From Sthenelais limicola (lineage: Eukaryota > Annelida > Polychaeta > Phyllodocida > Sigalionidae), in the NCBI GenBank assembly GCA_942159475.1, contig OW804095.1, forward strand, positions 65,252,773 through 65,316,772: a DNA stretch of 64,000 nucleotides, given 5' to 3'. Every line of letters begins with the position of its first letter. The first letter of the stretch is position 1. The notes beneath the pieces are model-generated. The model was not told the DNA's origin and made no database searches. It saw only the letters and a list, made by a program, of their open reading frames with translations. The translations under genes were made by a program, and so were the position numbers. Below, in pieces: positions 37,254 to 47,037 of the stretch.

Positions 37254-37281
37254 AATAAAGATGTATAAAAACAAAAAAAAA
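37254..37281 (+). terminator. LINE poly(A) signal and A-rich tail
   Basis: AATAAA at 37254-37259 is followed by an A-rich tail (AAAAACAAAAAAAAA at 37267-37281), which marks the 3' end of the LINE. The flanking pseudogene sequence resumes immediately. Confidence 0.8.
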
Positions 37282-37292
37282 GGCCTCTGTGT

Positions 37293-37560
37293 TAGTGAAC
37301 AAGTACTCGAAGGCTAAGTTTATGTCAAAACATGATCTTGAAAGCCTCAGTTGGCCTCCTATCTCATTGTGCACAAGTAGTTAAGGGTGGGCAGGTCCAC
37401 TGTTGTCGCCTTTATGATTTTCATAAGTGTACCCTATTGGGGGTGCAACTTTCATGTCGAATTCGGGTTTTTCACCCTTAGATATAAAAGAGAGGGGCTC
37501 TTGGAAGTCTTCTTGTTTCTACAATTACATTAAACCTTCTATTTCTCATCAAATTAATGT
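37293..37560 (+). pseudogene. DIRS-like reverse transcriptase remnant, continuation after the LINE
   Basis: Reading LVNKYSKAKFMSKHDLESLS from 37293, then after one shift CAQVVKGG and CRRLYDFHK-like residues (about 37370-37420). This is the DLESLxGLLxHCAxVVxGGR pattern that lies just C-terminal of the polymerase palm in DIRS-like elements. Further on, YNYIKPSI-like residues (about 37520-37545) may be its connection region. Several shifts and stops make it a pseudogene. It pairs with the YLDD fragment at 30450-30569. About 50-60 codons normally lying between the two parts are missing, so there was a deletion as well as the LINE insertion. Confidence 0.55.
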
Positions 37561-37626
37561 TGACAAAAAATTTTCCTCTCGCTTATCCTATGCTTGAGTT
37601 ATCTTTCCAGTCTGCTTGGCCCTCTT

Positions 37627-37680
37627 GGAGGAATAAATACAAATATTGGACCAACCAGGCTTTGAGTCAGTCTCTACGGC
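37627..37680 (+). repeat. 54-bp direct repeat, copy 1
   Basis: GGAGGAATAAATACAAAT, then TTGGACCAACCAGGC and GAGTCAGTCTCTACGGC. It matches 37861-37914 at 53 of 54 bases, 234 bp away. It may mark the edges of a duplicated retroposon tail. Confidence 0.9.
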
Positions 37681-37860
37681 ACTGCATATGTGTAGTCGAA
37701 GCCCCAGCATTCGGCGGCCATATTGGAAAGGGGACCGATCCTAGGATCCAATCAGGTGGCAGCTTCAAGTCACTCACCTCCTCCTCGCCTTGCAGACGAA
37801 AATTTAAACTTAATTCCTCATTATTCCTCATTACTATCTATGTAACTGTATGATTCATAG

Positions 37861-37914
37861 GGAGGAATAAATACAAATGTTGGACCAACCAGGCTTTGAG
37901 TCAGTCTCTACGGC
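37861..37914 (+). repeat. 54-bp direct repeat, copy 2
   Basis: Second copy, differing by one A/G change. It is followed within 10 bp by the plus-strand copy of the LINE-tail-like repeat, suggesting that both belong to one retroposon 3' end. Confidence 0.9.
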
Positions 37915-37923
37915 GCCACATAT

Positions 37924-38098
37924 ACTTGTGAAATTTTTAATATTGATATACCCATACGTTGTAATCTGGTATTATGATATTTATAATTAAGTGATATATT
38001 TTCCTCTATTGAGTGTTATTGTACGGATAAATGTGTATGCTGAATGCATGTCTACCATCAATTGACCTCTTGTGAGCAATAAAGAATAAACAAAATAT
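37924..38098 (+). repeat. LINE-tail-like dispersed repeat, copy 2 (plus)
   Basis: Matches the reverse complement of 29102-29223 (about 120 bp). It ends with TGTGAGCAATAAAGAATAAA and an A-rich stretch, consistent with a polyadenylated retroposon 3' end. Together with the minus copy it forms a widely spaced inverted repeat around the LINE. Confidence 0.65.
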
Positions 38099-40810
38099 AG
38101 ATCTTAACAATAAATAAAAAATTGATTGCTGAGTTTTGAATAAGAAATAATATATATTATTAACGCCTGAAATAAATATAAGTATTAGTTCTGAATCGAC
38201 CTACCACAGGAGAGATGCATTATCTCCTCAACTTATGCCTCAGCGAAAATGACATCAAAGTTGTGTGTCACAAGCCAAAAACCAAACAAGTTTGATTTTC
38301 ATGTATTGACTATGTAAGCAACATACAACATACAACAGGACAATTAAAATGGTCGCTTTATGTATGATGTACCGCTAATGCCGTTTTAATTAATCTAATT
38401 GTGATGTGTCATGCGATGTTACAATTAAAAATATTGCCTTAATGCATGGACCTTTTTGAACATTTATATGAATGTCAATCACAAGCCTTACGAAACCTAG
38501 TGGCAGTTAATTGTGCTCCTCGGTGTTAAACACTTCAATTCCATGTCCTGCTGCTCTCTCGTCAGACAATTTAACGAGTTCTAGCTCACCGTCACGATCT
38601 GCCATCAGTGTCAATTCCTGAAGTGTAATCTTTAGCCGAGGAATTTTAGCTTGTTCGAAGTTTCAAGGACGGAATCTCTTCAAATCCAACAAAAATGCGG
38701 TGCGTCAATGTGAATGCGACCAGAAATGTTATCTGTTTGTTAGCTGTTATCTGATAGTAGTGATCATGAACGAATAGCCTCAATAGGAAATACATTGGAG
38801 ATCTGTTTCGGCTGCTGGAGGCTTTTTATATTTTTGTTGGGAGTTTTCTGATTACGGGGATCATTTATCTAAATTTAAAGATAATTTATTTTTAAAACAT
38901 CAAATGACGATTTATATGGGTTTAATTGTGCTACGATGTCTACTTGAAATAAGATAAAACGAGGCAGAATTGTAAATGAAATAGCCTGCTGTTTTTTGCA
39001 TTAGGAGGATATAGATGACAATTTTCATTAATACCATTCATATCGCAGTAATATTTCATAATCAAACAGAACAAGCTAAAATTTTAGAAGAGTGTAATTA
39101 CGCCATCATCTGATAGGTTGATGACAACAGGTTTCCCACGCGTGTGTACTCATATAATTACTTTTCTGTGAAGAGGCAGCTGTTGAATTATCTCCATGTT
39201 GGAACAGAAGAATGGGACATTGAGGACCAATCGTATGCAATAAATTGTGTATAAAAGATGTTTGGGGATGGAGGCTATTCTTCGTTTAGAATATAACTCT
39301 TCCATTACGATGATTTATTACTCTTTTTACCAGGCCTAAAGTTTGCCTACTTTTCCCCAAGGTTTAATTCCGAGTGGAATCAGGGAAGATCAGAACATCC
39401 CTCATTGTCCCGGCAACACAAATCTTCGCTCTACACAATCTGTCAAAATAGTAGGGTGGCTTTGGTTTTTGCCCCAAAATGAGTTCTCCTTAAATATAAG
39501 AGAACAACACACGCATCAATGTAGCTTTTCATTGGAAATGTCTTAAGTGTATTTTCCTGTAACGTTCCAAATATAGTTTATGCGTATTCATTAATTAATG
39601 TTCCTTTTTACAAACTAATGAACTGGGCTAAACAGCAAATTTACATTGGATCCCGTATTACTTGAATCTGATAAATGGCTTGGTGAGATTTAAATTATCA
39701 ATTTAATAAAAGTGGGCTTGCCCTTGGGAACACACGTTATGTGTCAATAAATAAATGATGGAAGATATGGCGCAGCATGGAAGGGTTCCAGACAGCATGA
39801 TACCAGGCTAACCTTGCATGGCCATAATTGGAGTAGAAGTGCGTTAAACCATTTTCGAGTTTTTATTGATGATTATAAATTTCCTGAAATGCTTTAAGAC
39901 CTTACTTTATATGCTTTATCGATTATGTACTTTTTATTCGTATTGTCTCATTACTAGTCGAGACTAGATTACTCTTCCTAGCAATCTATACTCATTGGCT
40001 CGAACAAGGATAAGGAGCGGGCGCAAGGATGAGTGTAAAATTTTATGTGACAACTCCCCGCATATTTGTAAACGCTGATACCAAATTTAAAAGAACTTTT
40101 TGAGAAAGATGATCTGACAGGCCTAATGACTGTGACTAATTGATGGCTTTTCACTACGTAATATTTATTGTGATTACATCCTTTATGGATGGACGAGATT
40201 AGACTTTTCTATCCTTTATCATCAGTATAGGAATAGTTACAGTGCCTGCATAGTAAAAGTACTTTTATGATCGCTGGCTCCTCGGTTAAAATGACAACTC
40301 TCATGGACGAAACATCTTAATTGCCTGCCCATGTCCTTCCAAAAGAAAGTATCTAATTACCATAGATGTCACTTTTTTCTTGCCAGGCAAGCGAAATTGA
40401 GTGAACACAAAATAATAGGAATGGTACGAAAAACGTGCCCGTTATAAGTAATATGTCTCATCCATTTGTGTCCAAATTCTGAGATCCACGAGCTTACATG
40501 TTCTTCTATAAGAATGTATGTCCTAAAGGATCAGACAAATGCCTTCTGCAACATTTTCAGGGGAGACAAAGCATCCTTATTAGTGAAATATAATTAGGGA
40601 CACTAGACACTCCTTCTCCAGCATTTTTATAGCATTATCTAGCTTCTAAACAGAGGCCAGGAGTCGTTTAGCTCCTTTTCAATTAGGCTCATCGTTGTTA
40701 CGGCTATTGCCTTATTGAATCGGCATTACAGGCCTACTTTTTGGTTTACTGTGTACAGTCATCATTCGCTGTACCATACGTTTTTAGGGATACTCTAAAT
40801 TCCATTTGGT
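38099..40810. other. No recognisable gene
   Basis: AT-rich DNA with short frames only. No repeat structure that I could define. Confidence 0.45.
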
Positions 40811-41332
40811 TTAGAAGTTGCGACTCACCATTGGTGCTTGGTATATACATGACTCTCTAAACTTTGGCTTTGAGACCCTAAGCTTCAATCCCCCCCTCCC
40901 CCCGTGCGCTATACTTCTTAAGTTGATTTTTCTGGAGTTAATTTCGTCCTCATTTTGGCTTAATTTATATGCATATTCTAGCAGGTCGCCTTCCCTTCGC
41001 TTATATAATTCTGGGATGGTAAAATCTTTCTCATGGCCTGAAACATGTTGTCTTTTATTGAGGATTAAAGCTATTCTGATTTTGCTGTGTTTTGGAGGGT
41101 TTGTAATTTCTTCAAGAGGGCCTTTGTCGTCAAATTTTAATACTGGTCTTATTGCCACCCTATATATCATGATTATGGGGTCTGGTGAGGCTGCTCTTTT
41201 TAACTTAGCTAGTGATCTCATTTTTGATTTAGCATTCTTTATCCTACTTTCGAGCTGTTTTTTAAATTTCAGTTCCAAATCAATCTCCACTCCCATTATA
41301 TTCTTCTGTACGTTTGAGGTAGTTCTTTCCTA
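40811..41332 (-). pseudogene. LINE ORF2 C-terminal remnant (RT thumb and beyond)
   Basis: On the minus strand a 161-codon frame (40811-41296) reads MGVEIDLELKFKKQLESR, then KLKRAASPDP and MIYRVAIRPVLKF. This is the LGxxID...PxxxxYRxxIRPxL pattern found after the FADD box in many LINE reverse transcriptases. The rest (ELYKRREGDLLEYAYKLS) resembles the variable C-terminal region. Catalytic motifs are absent, so it is 5' truncated, as is usual for LINE copies. It is closer to Jockey/CR1/I-type LINEs than to the intact element at 31-37 kb. The clade is uncertain. Confidence 0.6.
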
Positions 41333-41499
41333 ATAGTGTCTGGGTTGGTGGATCTTCCCCTTCTTTTTTATTTTTTCTCAATCTACTCGGTGGAATGAAC
41401 ATTACTTGGCTGTTGTTTCCCGCACCAGATGTCAATACCTATCATGTCTTCCTGTTGTTTCCCAAACACCTCTTCTTTATTTGTAAAAGGATGTATTTA

Positions 41500-42453
41500 G
41501 GTTTTGCCATTGACGAGGTTTGAACAAAATTAATGTTGGTTAGTATAACGAGGTTTGAACAAATTTTGGTTAATAAAACGCTTTTCAAAACCTAGAAGAT
41601 ATTTTCAAGTTTTGTTTTAATGCTTGTAGAGATCGACATATATGGAGTTTCGATCGTGCTTTTTTTTTTATAGAAAATAACCAGTAAGGACGAGTAATGA
41701 TGTTGGCCCTGACAGATGTATTGTTACACCTCTTTCAATAATACTTGGGATTGATCTTAGAAAGTTAGTTATCACAGATTAATCTTCGGTGTGATCCGTC
41801 CTGATGCCAGCAGGGCACGACAAGTCACAGAGGGTCTTTTCTTACTCTCCATGAAATCTTGAATATATTTATTAGGCTCTTTATATTGAATGTAACTGAT
41901 GAACAAAAATTAAAATGTAATGACAACCTGAATACCTAGATGACAGTGGCTATATATATATATATATATCAAATCAGATCCATTCTTTACCATATGCGTG
42001 ATGTTGTCCGGGTAGCTAAATAATGACGTAAATGGCTTTGACATATTTATAAAATGTAAGAGACACCTTTATTTTGATTATCCATTGGGAACCATGCCAT
42101 AACTTAACTAAAGCGTACAGTTAGGATTTCTACGAGCAATATGAAGAATTCAATGCTCATGGGAGCCTCTCAACTCGACCATGTGTGAAGATCATAAAAG
42201 GATTTTTAAATAATTCCAACCTTTCAGCTTGACGCCAGGACATTTTAAAGACATTCTGACAGGCATATCGTACCACCAAGACAAAGACAGGATCCATAAG
42301 TGTTAACGTGTCATCACCGATGATGTTCGTTACATCTGATGGAGACATAAAACCTGTAACTAAGGTTACTCGTGCGACGTATGGCCATAAAATGATGGAT
42401 CTATTTGAAAAGAAAAATGATGTATAAAGGGTTTTGCCATGGACGAGGTTTGA
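41500..42453. repeat. 24-bp direct repeat pair 930 bp apart
   Basis: GGTTTTGCCATTGACGAGGTTTGA at 41500-41523 and the same with one T-to-G change at 42430-42453. A third partial copy, ACGAGGTTTGAAC, lies near 41549. The meaning is unknown. Confidence 0.75.
41950..41969. repeat. (TA)n microsatellite
   Basis: Ten TA units. Confidence 0.9.
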
Positions 42454-43431
42454 CCACAAGATACCTCTACAATAACCATTCATGCAAATAGACATACTTC
42501 ATTGATTATTTATAACGCCCAAGAAATAGAAGGTTTTATTCAACGTATCCCAAACATGAGCCCTCACAATTATAATCTAAATATGAGATATGAAATGTGT
42601 ATGAACTAGACTTATAAATAAAATAAATAGAGGTTTGTTTTTTACGAAAAGACCTTTCGCAGTAATTAAGATACTCCATGAATCCTACATTCAACTCAAA
42701 CCTGTCTACACCTAGGTAAGGGAATATTCACCTTTGCTTCACATAGCACACCATATTGTTACATCAACACACGGAATTCCCTCAGATGCTTCTTTCTCTA
42801 TCGCATTTTCACTAATGAGGCACTTCAACTGATTCTCCATTCCAGCCTCCCCCAACTCCCGTCGATGACGAAAAAAACCAGTCCAACGAATTAACAACGA
42901 CCTAAAATTAATTCACTCTCCTTTCTATTTTATTCTATTTGATCGTCAGGCAGATCAGAAGTCACGTAATTAGTTCATTCCTCGTCAAATAACAAAATGC
43001 CATCAAAGGGGAAAATTCCAATTCTGTGCTCTAAAGATCAGGAGTGTATGGAGATCAAAGTTTCACTGCTTTAAATTTTCTTTTCTGCTAAAGCTGGATG
43101 GTCTGTCTCAACATGATTTGTGATCGATCCCATCGGATATTTCCTTAAAGCTGCATTCTCGTCATCAAACAAAGGAATTTTCGACTTCTTGGTCCGTTCC
43201 TTCCCTACCCATCAAAAAGCCATTTTACAAATAATTTGGACAATGTTACGCTATTGTTTTTAATGCAGGGCTTCCTAAAAGTCGAGATTCATATTTCGGC
43301 GGTCTGGAATGATTCCTTCTTCATCGGCTCCATGCAAGTTATTGTATTATAAACACATAACACCGTCACAATATTGATAACTATAACCAACTCTGCAGCA
43401 GTTAAGGGAAATATCCGCCTTTGCAATAAAT

Positions 43432-43586
43432 TGTCTGATATTGTCTTACTTGACAATATCGGGTCATTGTGGCGGGAATAGGGACAGAGAGTATTCTGAC
43501 GTCTACTACGTAACTTCCGCCCCCTTCAAACGTCACCTCAGAATCTCTCCTCTGACTGTCACGCACAACTTTTCAATTTTTTCTTC
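43432..43586 (+). repeat. Split direct repeat A1
   Basis: 155 bp repeated at 50329-50483 with three substitutions. It opens with a perfect hairpin GATATTGTC-TTACTT-GACAATATC. The transcription start of the element presumably lies here. Confidence 0.9.
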
Positions 43587-44918
43587 GGTCAAACCGTTTT
43601 CTATCTAGGTTTGGACCCCTGTCGGCTCTAAACTTGTCACAATGGTTTGTAGGAAGAAAGTGACCAAGAGGAAGGTGGTTGTGAAGCCTAGGGTTATCGG
43701 TACTAGGCAACAGGTCGCAAAGAATCAGCAAGAAGATCAAGCGGAGGAGTCCCACGAGGAGGACGAACATGGCCCCGCTCCTAACCAACATGCTGATAAG
43801 TGTGAACAGAAGGTCAGGAAGGAGATTCGTAAATTGAGGAAAGAAAGGAAGGCCTTGAAGGCGATGAAGGCTAAGAAGGCGAAGGCTAGACATTCCAAGC
43901 AGATGTCTGTGATAAAGGGCTATATTCGCTCTTTGTGCGCTTCAGTAAAGGAGGAGGTTGAGGTCAAGTCTGGGCGGGACCAGCCACGTGCATCGACTAG
44001 TAGTCGGCGTACCCATGCCACGGCCCAACCTTTTTCCCGCGCTGAAGAACATGAAGGGAGAATTAGGGCGCCCAACAAGAGGAAGAATATTGTCGTCTTC
44101 TCGTCGTCATATTCTGATGTTTCATCGACTGCTTCGAGCTCTGATGACTTTGTGGAATCTGTTCACAGGAAGAAATCAAAGAAAAGGAAGTTTAAGACAT
44201 CTGCCGAATCTAGACACCCGTTCAGGGAGAGAGGCTCTGCTACTTCTTCGTCATCTGATGACGACCTCCCTTCTTCATCGCATATCAAGAGGTTATATCG
44301 CCACAACGATAATATCAAGAAGGCTATAGCTCGCCAAGGCTCTTCCATGGGAAAACCTAAAGGTAAGGGGAAACAAAAATTCATTACCCCCGAGACCTCT
44401 CTCCCTCCGGACATGGCCGCGAAAGTTAAGGAGGAGAAGAGGGACCTCTCATCCCCTGAATATATATGTGGGCTTGCTAGCATGATTTCTGATCTACTCC
44501 CCCAGTCATCGACAGAACTGTTTATAACTAACCATCTTCAACAGCTGGCCCAGGATACTGCCTCACACAGATGGGATGGCCCCCGTGTCTGGTCGCAAGC
44601 AGTCATTGATTACGTACTCGATGATGTGTTGTCATGGGCTGATGAGGCAGCGATCCAACAACATCGCACTCACCTCAGTTGGCTACCTAGGAAACCGTCC
44701 AAGAAAAGTGGTGCACATGTCCCATGTCCTAAGTATAATTCGGACGAGTGTGATTGCCAGTATTCTCATTCTGAAGGAGCTATAACCATGATCCATTGTT
44801 GCGGTTATTGTTTTTTCACGACAAAAAACCACGAGCTAAATCATACTGCCAAGGCCTGTAATACCAGGAGAGCTAATGCACCGAAAGAATCTCATGACAA
44901 GCAGGGATTTAACCCATT
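43574..44918 (+). repeat. 1,345-bp tandem duplication, first unit (gag region)
   Basis: 43574-44918 is repeated from 44919 onward with six substitutions and one 10-bp deletion. At the junction (about 44911-44925) the sequence TTAACCCATTCA is joined to ATTTTTTCTTCGG. CCCATTCA is the first eight bases of the MITE that sits intact at the end of the second unit, and TTCA is shared by both breakpoints. The duplication therefore happened after the MITE inserted, at a 4-bp microhomology. Confidence 0.85.
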
Positions 44919-44976
44919 CAATTTTTTCTTCGGTCAAACCGTTTTCTATCTAGGTTTGGACCCCTGTCGGCTCTAA
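43642..44976 (+). CDS. DIRS gag-like protein, first copy (chimeric C-terminus)
   Basis: 444 residues from the ATG at 43642. The N-terminus is strongly basic and helical (1-110), followed by a Ser/Asp-rich acidic stretch and then a conserved C-terminal part with HRWDGPRVWSQAVIDYV. A Cys/His cluster, CPKYNSDECDCQYSH then CCGYCFFTTKNHELNH and AKAC, probably binds zinc and nucleic acid. The protein is presumed to form the particle of the retrotransposon. The last 18 residues (NFFFGQTVFYLGLDPCRL) are not native: they are the translated 5' leader of the next duplication unit. This copy keeps the Cys/His region that is frameshifted in the second copy. Gag function is inferred from position and composition. 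Confidence 0.75.
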   Translation: MVCRKKVTKRKVVVKPRVIGTRQQVAKNQQEDQAEESHEEDEHGPAPNQHADKCEQKVRKEIRKLRKERKALKAMKAKKAKARHSKQMSVIKGYIRSLCASVKEEVEVKSGRDQPRASTSSRRTHATAQPFSRAEEHEGRIRAPNKRKNIVVFSSSYSDVSSTASSSDDFVESVHRKKSKKRKFKTSAESRHPFRERGSATSSSSDDDLPSSSHIKRLYRHNDNIKKAIARQGSSMGKPKGKGKQKFITPETSLPPDMAAKVKEEKRDLSSPEYICGLASMISDLLPQSSTELFITNHLQQLAQDTASHRWDGPRVWSQAVIDYVLDDVLSWADEAAIQQHRTHLSWLPRKPSKKSGAHVPCPKYNSDECDCQYSHSEGAITMIHCCGYCFFTTKNHELNHTAKACNTRRANAPKESHDKQGFNPFNFFFGQTVFYLGLDPCRL

Positions 44977-46247
44977 ACTTGTCACAATGGTTTGTAGGAA
45001 GAAAGTGACCAAGAGGAAGGTGGTTGTGAAGCCTAGGGTTATCGGTACTAGGCAACAGGTCGCAAAGAATCAGCAAGAAGATCAAGCGGAGGAGTCCCAC
45101 GAGGAGGACGAACATGGCCCCGCTCCTAACCAACATGCTGATAAGCGTGAACAGAAGGTCAGGAAGGAGATTCGTAAATTGAGGAAAGAAAGGAAGGCCT
45201 TGAAGGCGATGAAGGCTAAGAAGGCGAAGGCTAGACATTCCAAGCAGATGTCTGTGATAAAGGGCTATATTCGCTCTTTGTGCGCTTCGGTAAAGGAGGA
45301 GGTTGAGGTCATGTCTGGGCGGGACCAGCCACGTGCATCGACTAGTAGTCGGCGTACCCATGCCACGGCCCAACCTTTTTCCCGCGCTGAAGAACATGAA
45401 GGGAGAATTAGGGCGCCCAACAAGAGGAAGAATATTGTCGTCTTCTCGTCGTCATATTCTGATGTTTCATCGACTGCTTCGAGCTCTGATGACTTTGTGG
45501 AATCTGTTCACAGGAAGAAATCAAAGAAAAGGAAGTTTAAGACATCTGCCGAATCTAGACACCCGTTCAGGGAGAGAGGCTCTGCTACTTCTTCGTCATC
45601 TGATGACGACCTCCCTTCTTCATCGCATATCAAGAGGTTATATCGCCACAACGATAATATCAAGAAGGCTATAGCTCGCCAAGGCTCTTCCATGGGAAAA
45701 CCTAAAGGTAAGGGGAAACAAAAATTCATTACCCCCAAGACCTCTCTCCCTCCGGACATGGCCGCGAAAGTTAAGGAGGAGAAGAGGGACCTCTCATCCC
45801 CTGAATATATATATGGGCTTGCTAGCATGATTTCTGATCTACTCCCCCAGTCATCGACAGAAATGTTTATAACTAACCATCTTCAACAGCTGGCCCAGGA
45901 TACTGCCTCACACAGATGGGATGGCCCCCGTGTCTGGTCGCAAGCAGTCATTGATTACGTACTCGATGATGTGTTGTCATGGGCTGATGAGGCAGCGATC
46001 CAACAACATCGCACTCACCTCAGTTGGCTACCTAGGAAACCGTCCAAGAAAAGTGGTGCACATGTCCCATGTCCTAAGTATAATTCGGACGAGTGTGATT
46101 GCCAGTATTCTCTTCTATAACCATGATCCATTGTTGCGGTTATTGTTTTTTCACGACAAAAAACCACGAGCTAAATCATACTGCCAAGGCCTGTAATACC
46201 AGGAGAGCTAATGCACCGAAAGAATCTCATGACAAGCAGGGATTTAA

Positions 46248-46812
46248 CCCATTCAGGGCGGGAGAATGCCTCAAGGCATTCATTGCAAGTTGGCCTAGGG
46301 GGTGGGTGAATGCCTCAAGGCATTCAATGCAAGTTGGCCTTGGGGGCGGGTGAATGCCTCAAGGCATTCATTTTTTATATAAATTGAAGGGGGCATAACT
46401 TAATGAAAAATGAACATATTTTGCTGAAATTTAAAATATATGTATACAAACACATTAGAAATATTTTTATAGGTATGTTGTCATGGAGACAATAATGATG
46501 ACGTCATAACTAATATGTGTAAATGCTGGAAAGTGAATTGTGAGCAAGGTTACCGCCATATTGCACCCAATTGGCACCCATTATTTCAATTATTGAAGAC
46601 CGAATTCTAGAAATTATGGAAAAATATTATCAATAGCTGTTTACATCTATTAAACGATGTACATATGATACATATTATCTGAAGAAAATATACTTAAAGT
46701 GTTTTTAAACCCTAATCCTCATGTTAGACACCCGTCCTGAAGCCCAAAAAGGGGGGAAAGGGCCCCCGTCAGCCAGGCAAAATATGTGTAAACTGCCCCC
46801 GCCTTGAATGGG
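46248..46812 (+). mobile_element. 565-bp TTAA-flanked MITE (piggyBac-type ends) inside gag
   Basis: Ends are CCCATTCAGGGCGGG and, inverted at the right, CCCATTCAAGGCGGG. TTAA is present on both sides (46244-46247 and 46813-46816). TTAA duplication with CCC...GGG ends is the piggyBac signature; Kolobok-type elements also use TTAA. Removing the insert with one TTAA restores the reading frame of the host gag, which confirms the boundaries. No coding capacity: non-autonomous. Confidence 0.85.
46256..46369. repeat. Three 44-bp repeats with a GAATGCCTCAAGGCATTC palindrome
   Basis: At the left end of the MITE an 18-bp near-palindrome (GAATGCC-TCAA-GGCATTC) recurs exactly at 46264, 46308 and 46352, each preceded by a GGGGYGGG-like block and separated by GCAAGTTGGCC. 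Subterminal arrays of this kind may be transposase-binding sites. Confidence 0.9.
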
Positions 46813-47037
46813 TTAAGAAGACTCAGTGGGGCAAGTCTAAGCCCGAGTCAGCTGCGAGTGGTGAAGCTACCGGGTCCCACCACTAGGCAAAAAACTCTTA
46901 AGCCAAGGGTTTACCCAGGATGTCTCCTCTGTTTATTAAGTTAGTGTTAGTGGAGCATCTGAAATAGTGTTAGTGTTCCTACTGGATTTATTCATTCTTC
47001 TACTGTTATCGATTCAAACCATCATGTCTCCTTCCAC

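Larger units (their letters stand above)
30570..37281 (+). mobile_element. Full-length L1/Tx1-type LINE with NADAR-containing ORF1
   Basis: A non-LTR retrotransposon of about 6.7 kb: 5' UTR (about 30570-31336), ORF1 (31337-33208), a 53-bp spacer, ORF2 (33262-37062), a 219-bp 3' UTR with AATAAA at 37254-37259, and an A-rich tail at 37267-37281. Both frames are intact, so the copy could be recent and perhaps active. It sits inside an older reverse transcriptase remnant. The 5' boundary is placed where that remnant breaks off. GGCC at both junctions might be a short target duplication but may be chance. The endonuclease plus reverse transcriptase plus C-terminal zinc knuckle layout and the AATAAA/poly(A) tail point to the L1/Tx1 group. 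Confidence 0.85.
41333..43431. other. No recognisable gene
   Basis: AT-rich DNA containing a 24-bp direct repeat (41500 and 42430) and a TA microsatellite (41950-41969). The 112-codon minus frame at 42157-42495 has no recognisable domain. Confidence 0.45.
44987..46886 (+). pseudogene. DIRS gag-like gene, second copy, frameshifted and MITE-interrupted
   Basis: The first 377 codons (44987-46120) match copy 1 almost exactly. A 10-bp deletion near 46108-46112 then ends the frame early. The remainder, including CCGYCFFTTKNHELNH, continues in another frame and is cut by a MITE at 46248-46812. Beyond the MITE and one TTAA copy the same frame resumes and ends at TAG 46884-46886, so the native gag end lies there. 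This unit, not the first, is joined to the downstream polymerase, so its loss of frame disables the element unless copy 1 supplies the protein. Confidence 0.8.

Noticed and set aside
43573..43893. Minus-strand leucine-rich frames repeated at 43573 and 44918
   Set aside because: Antisense shadows of the duplicated gag. They recur only because gag is duplicated.
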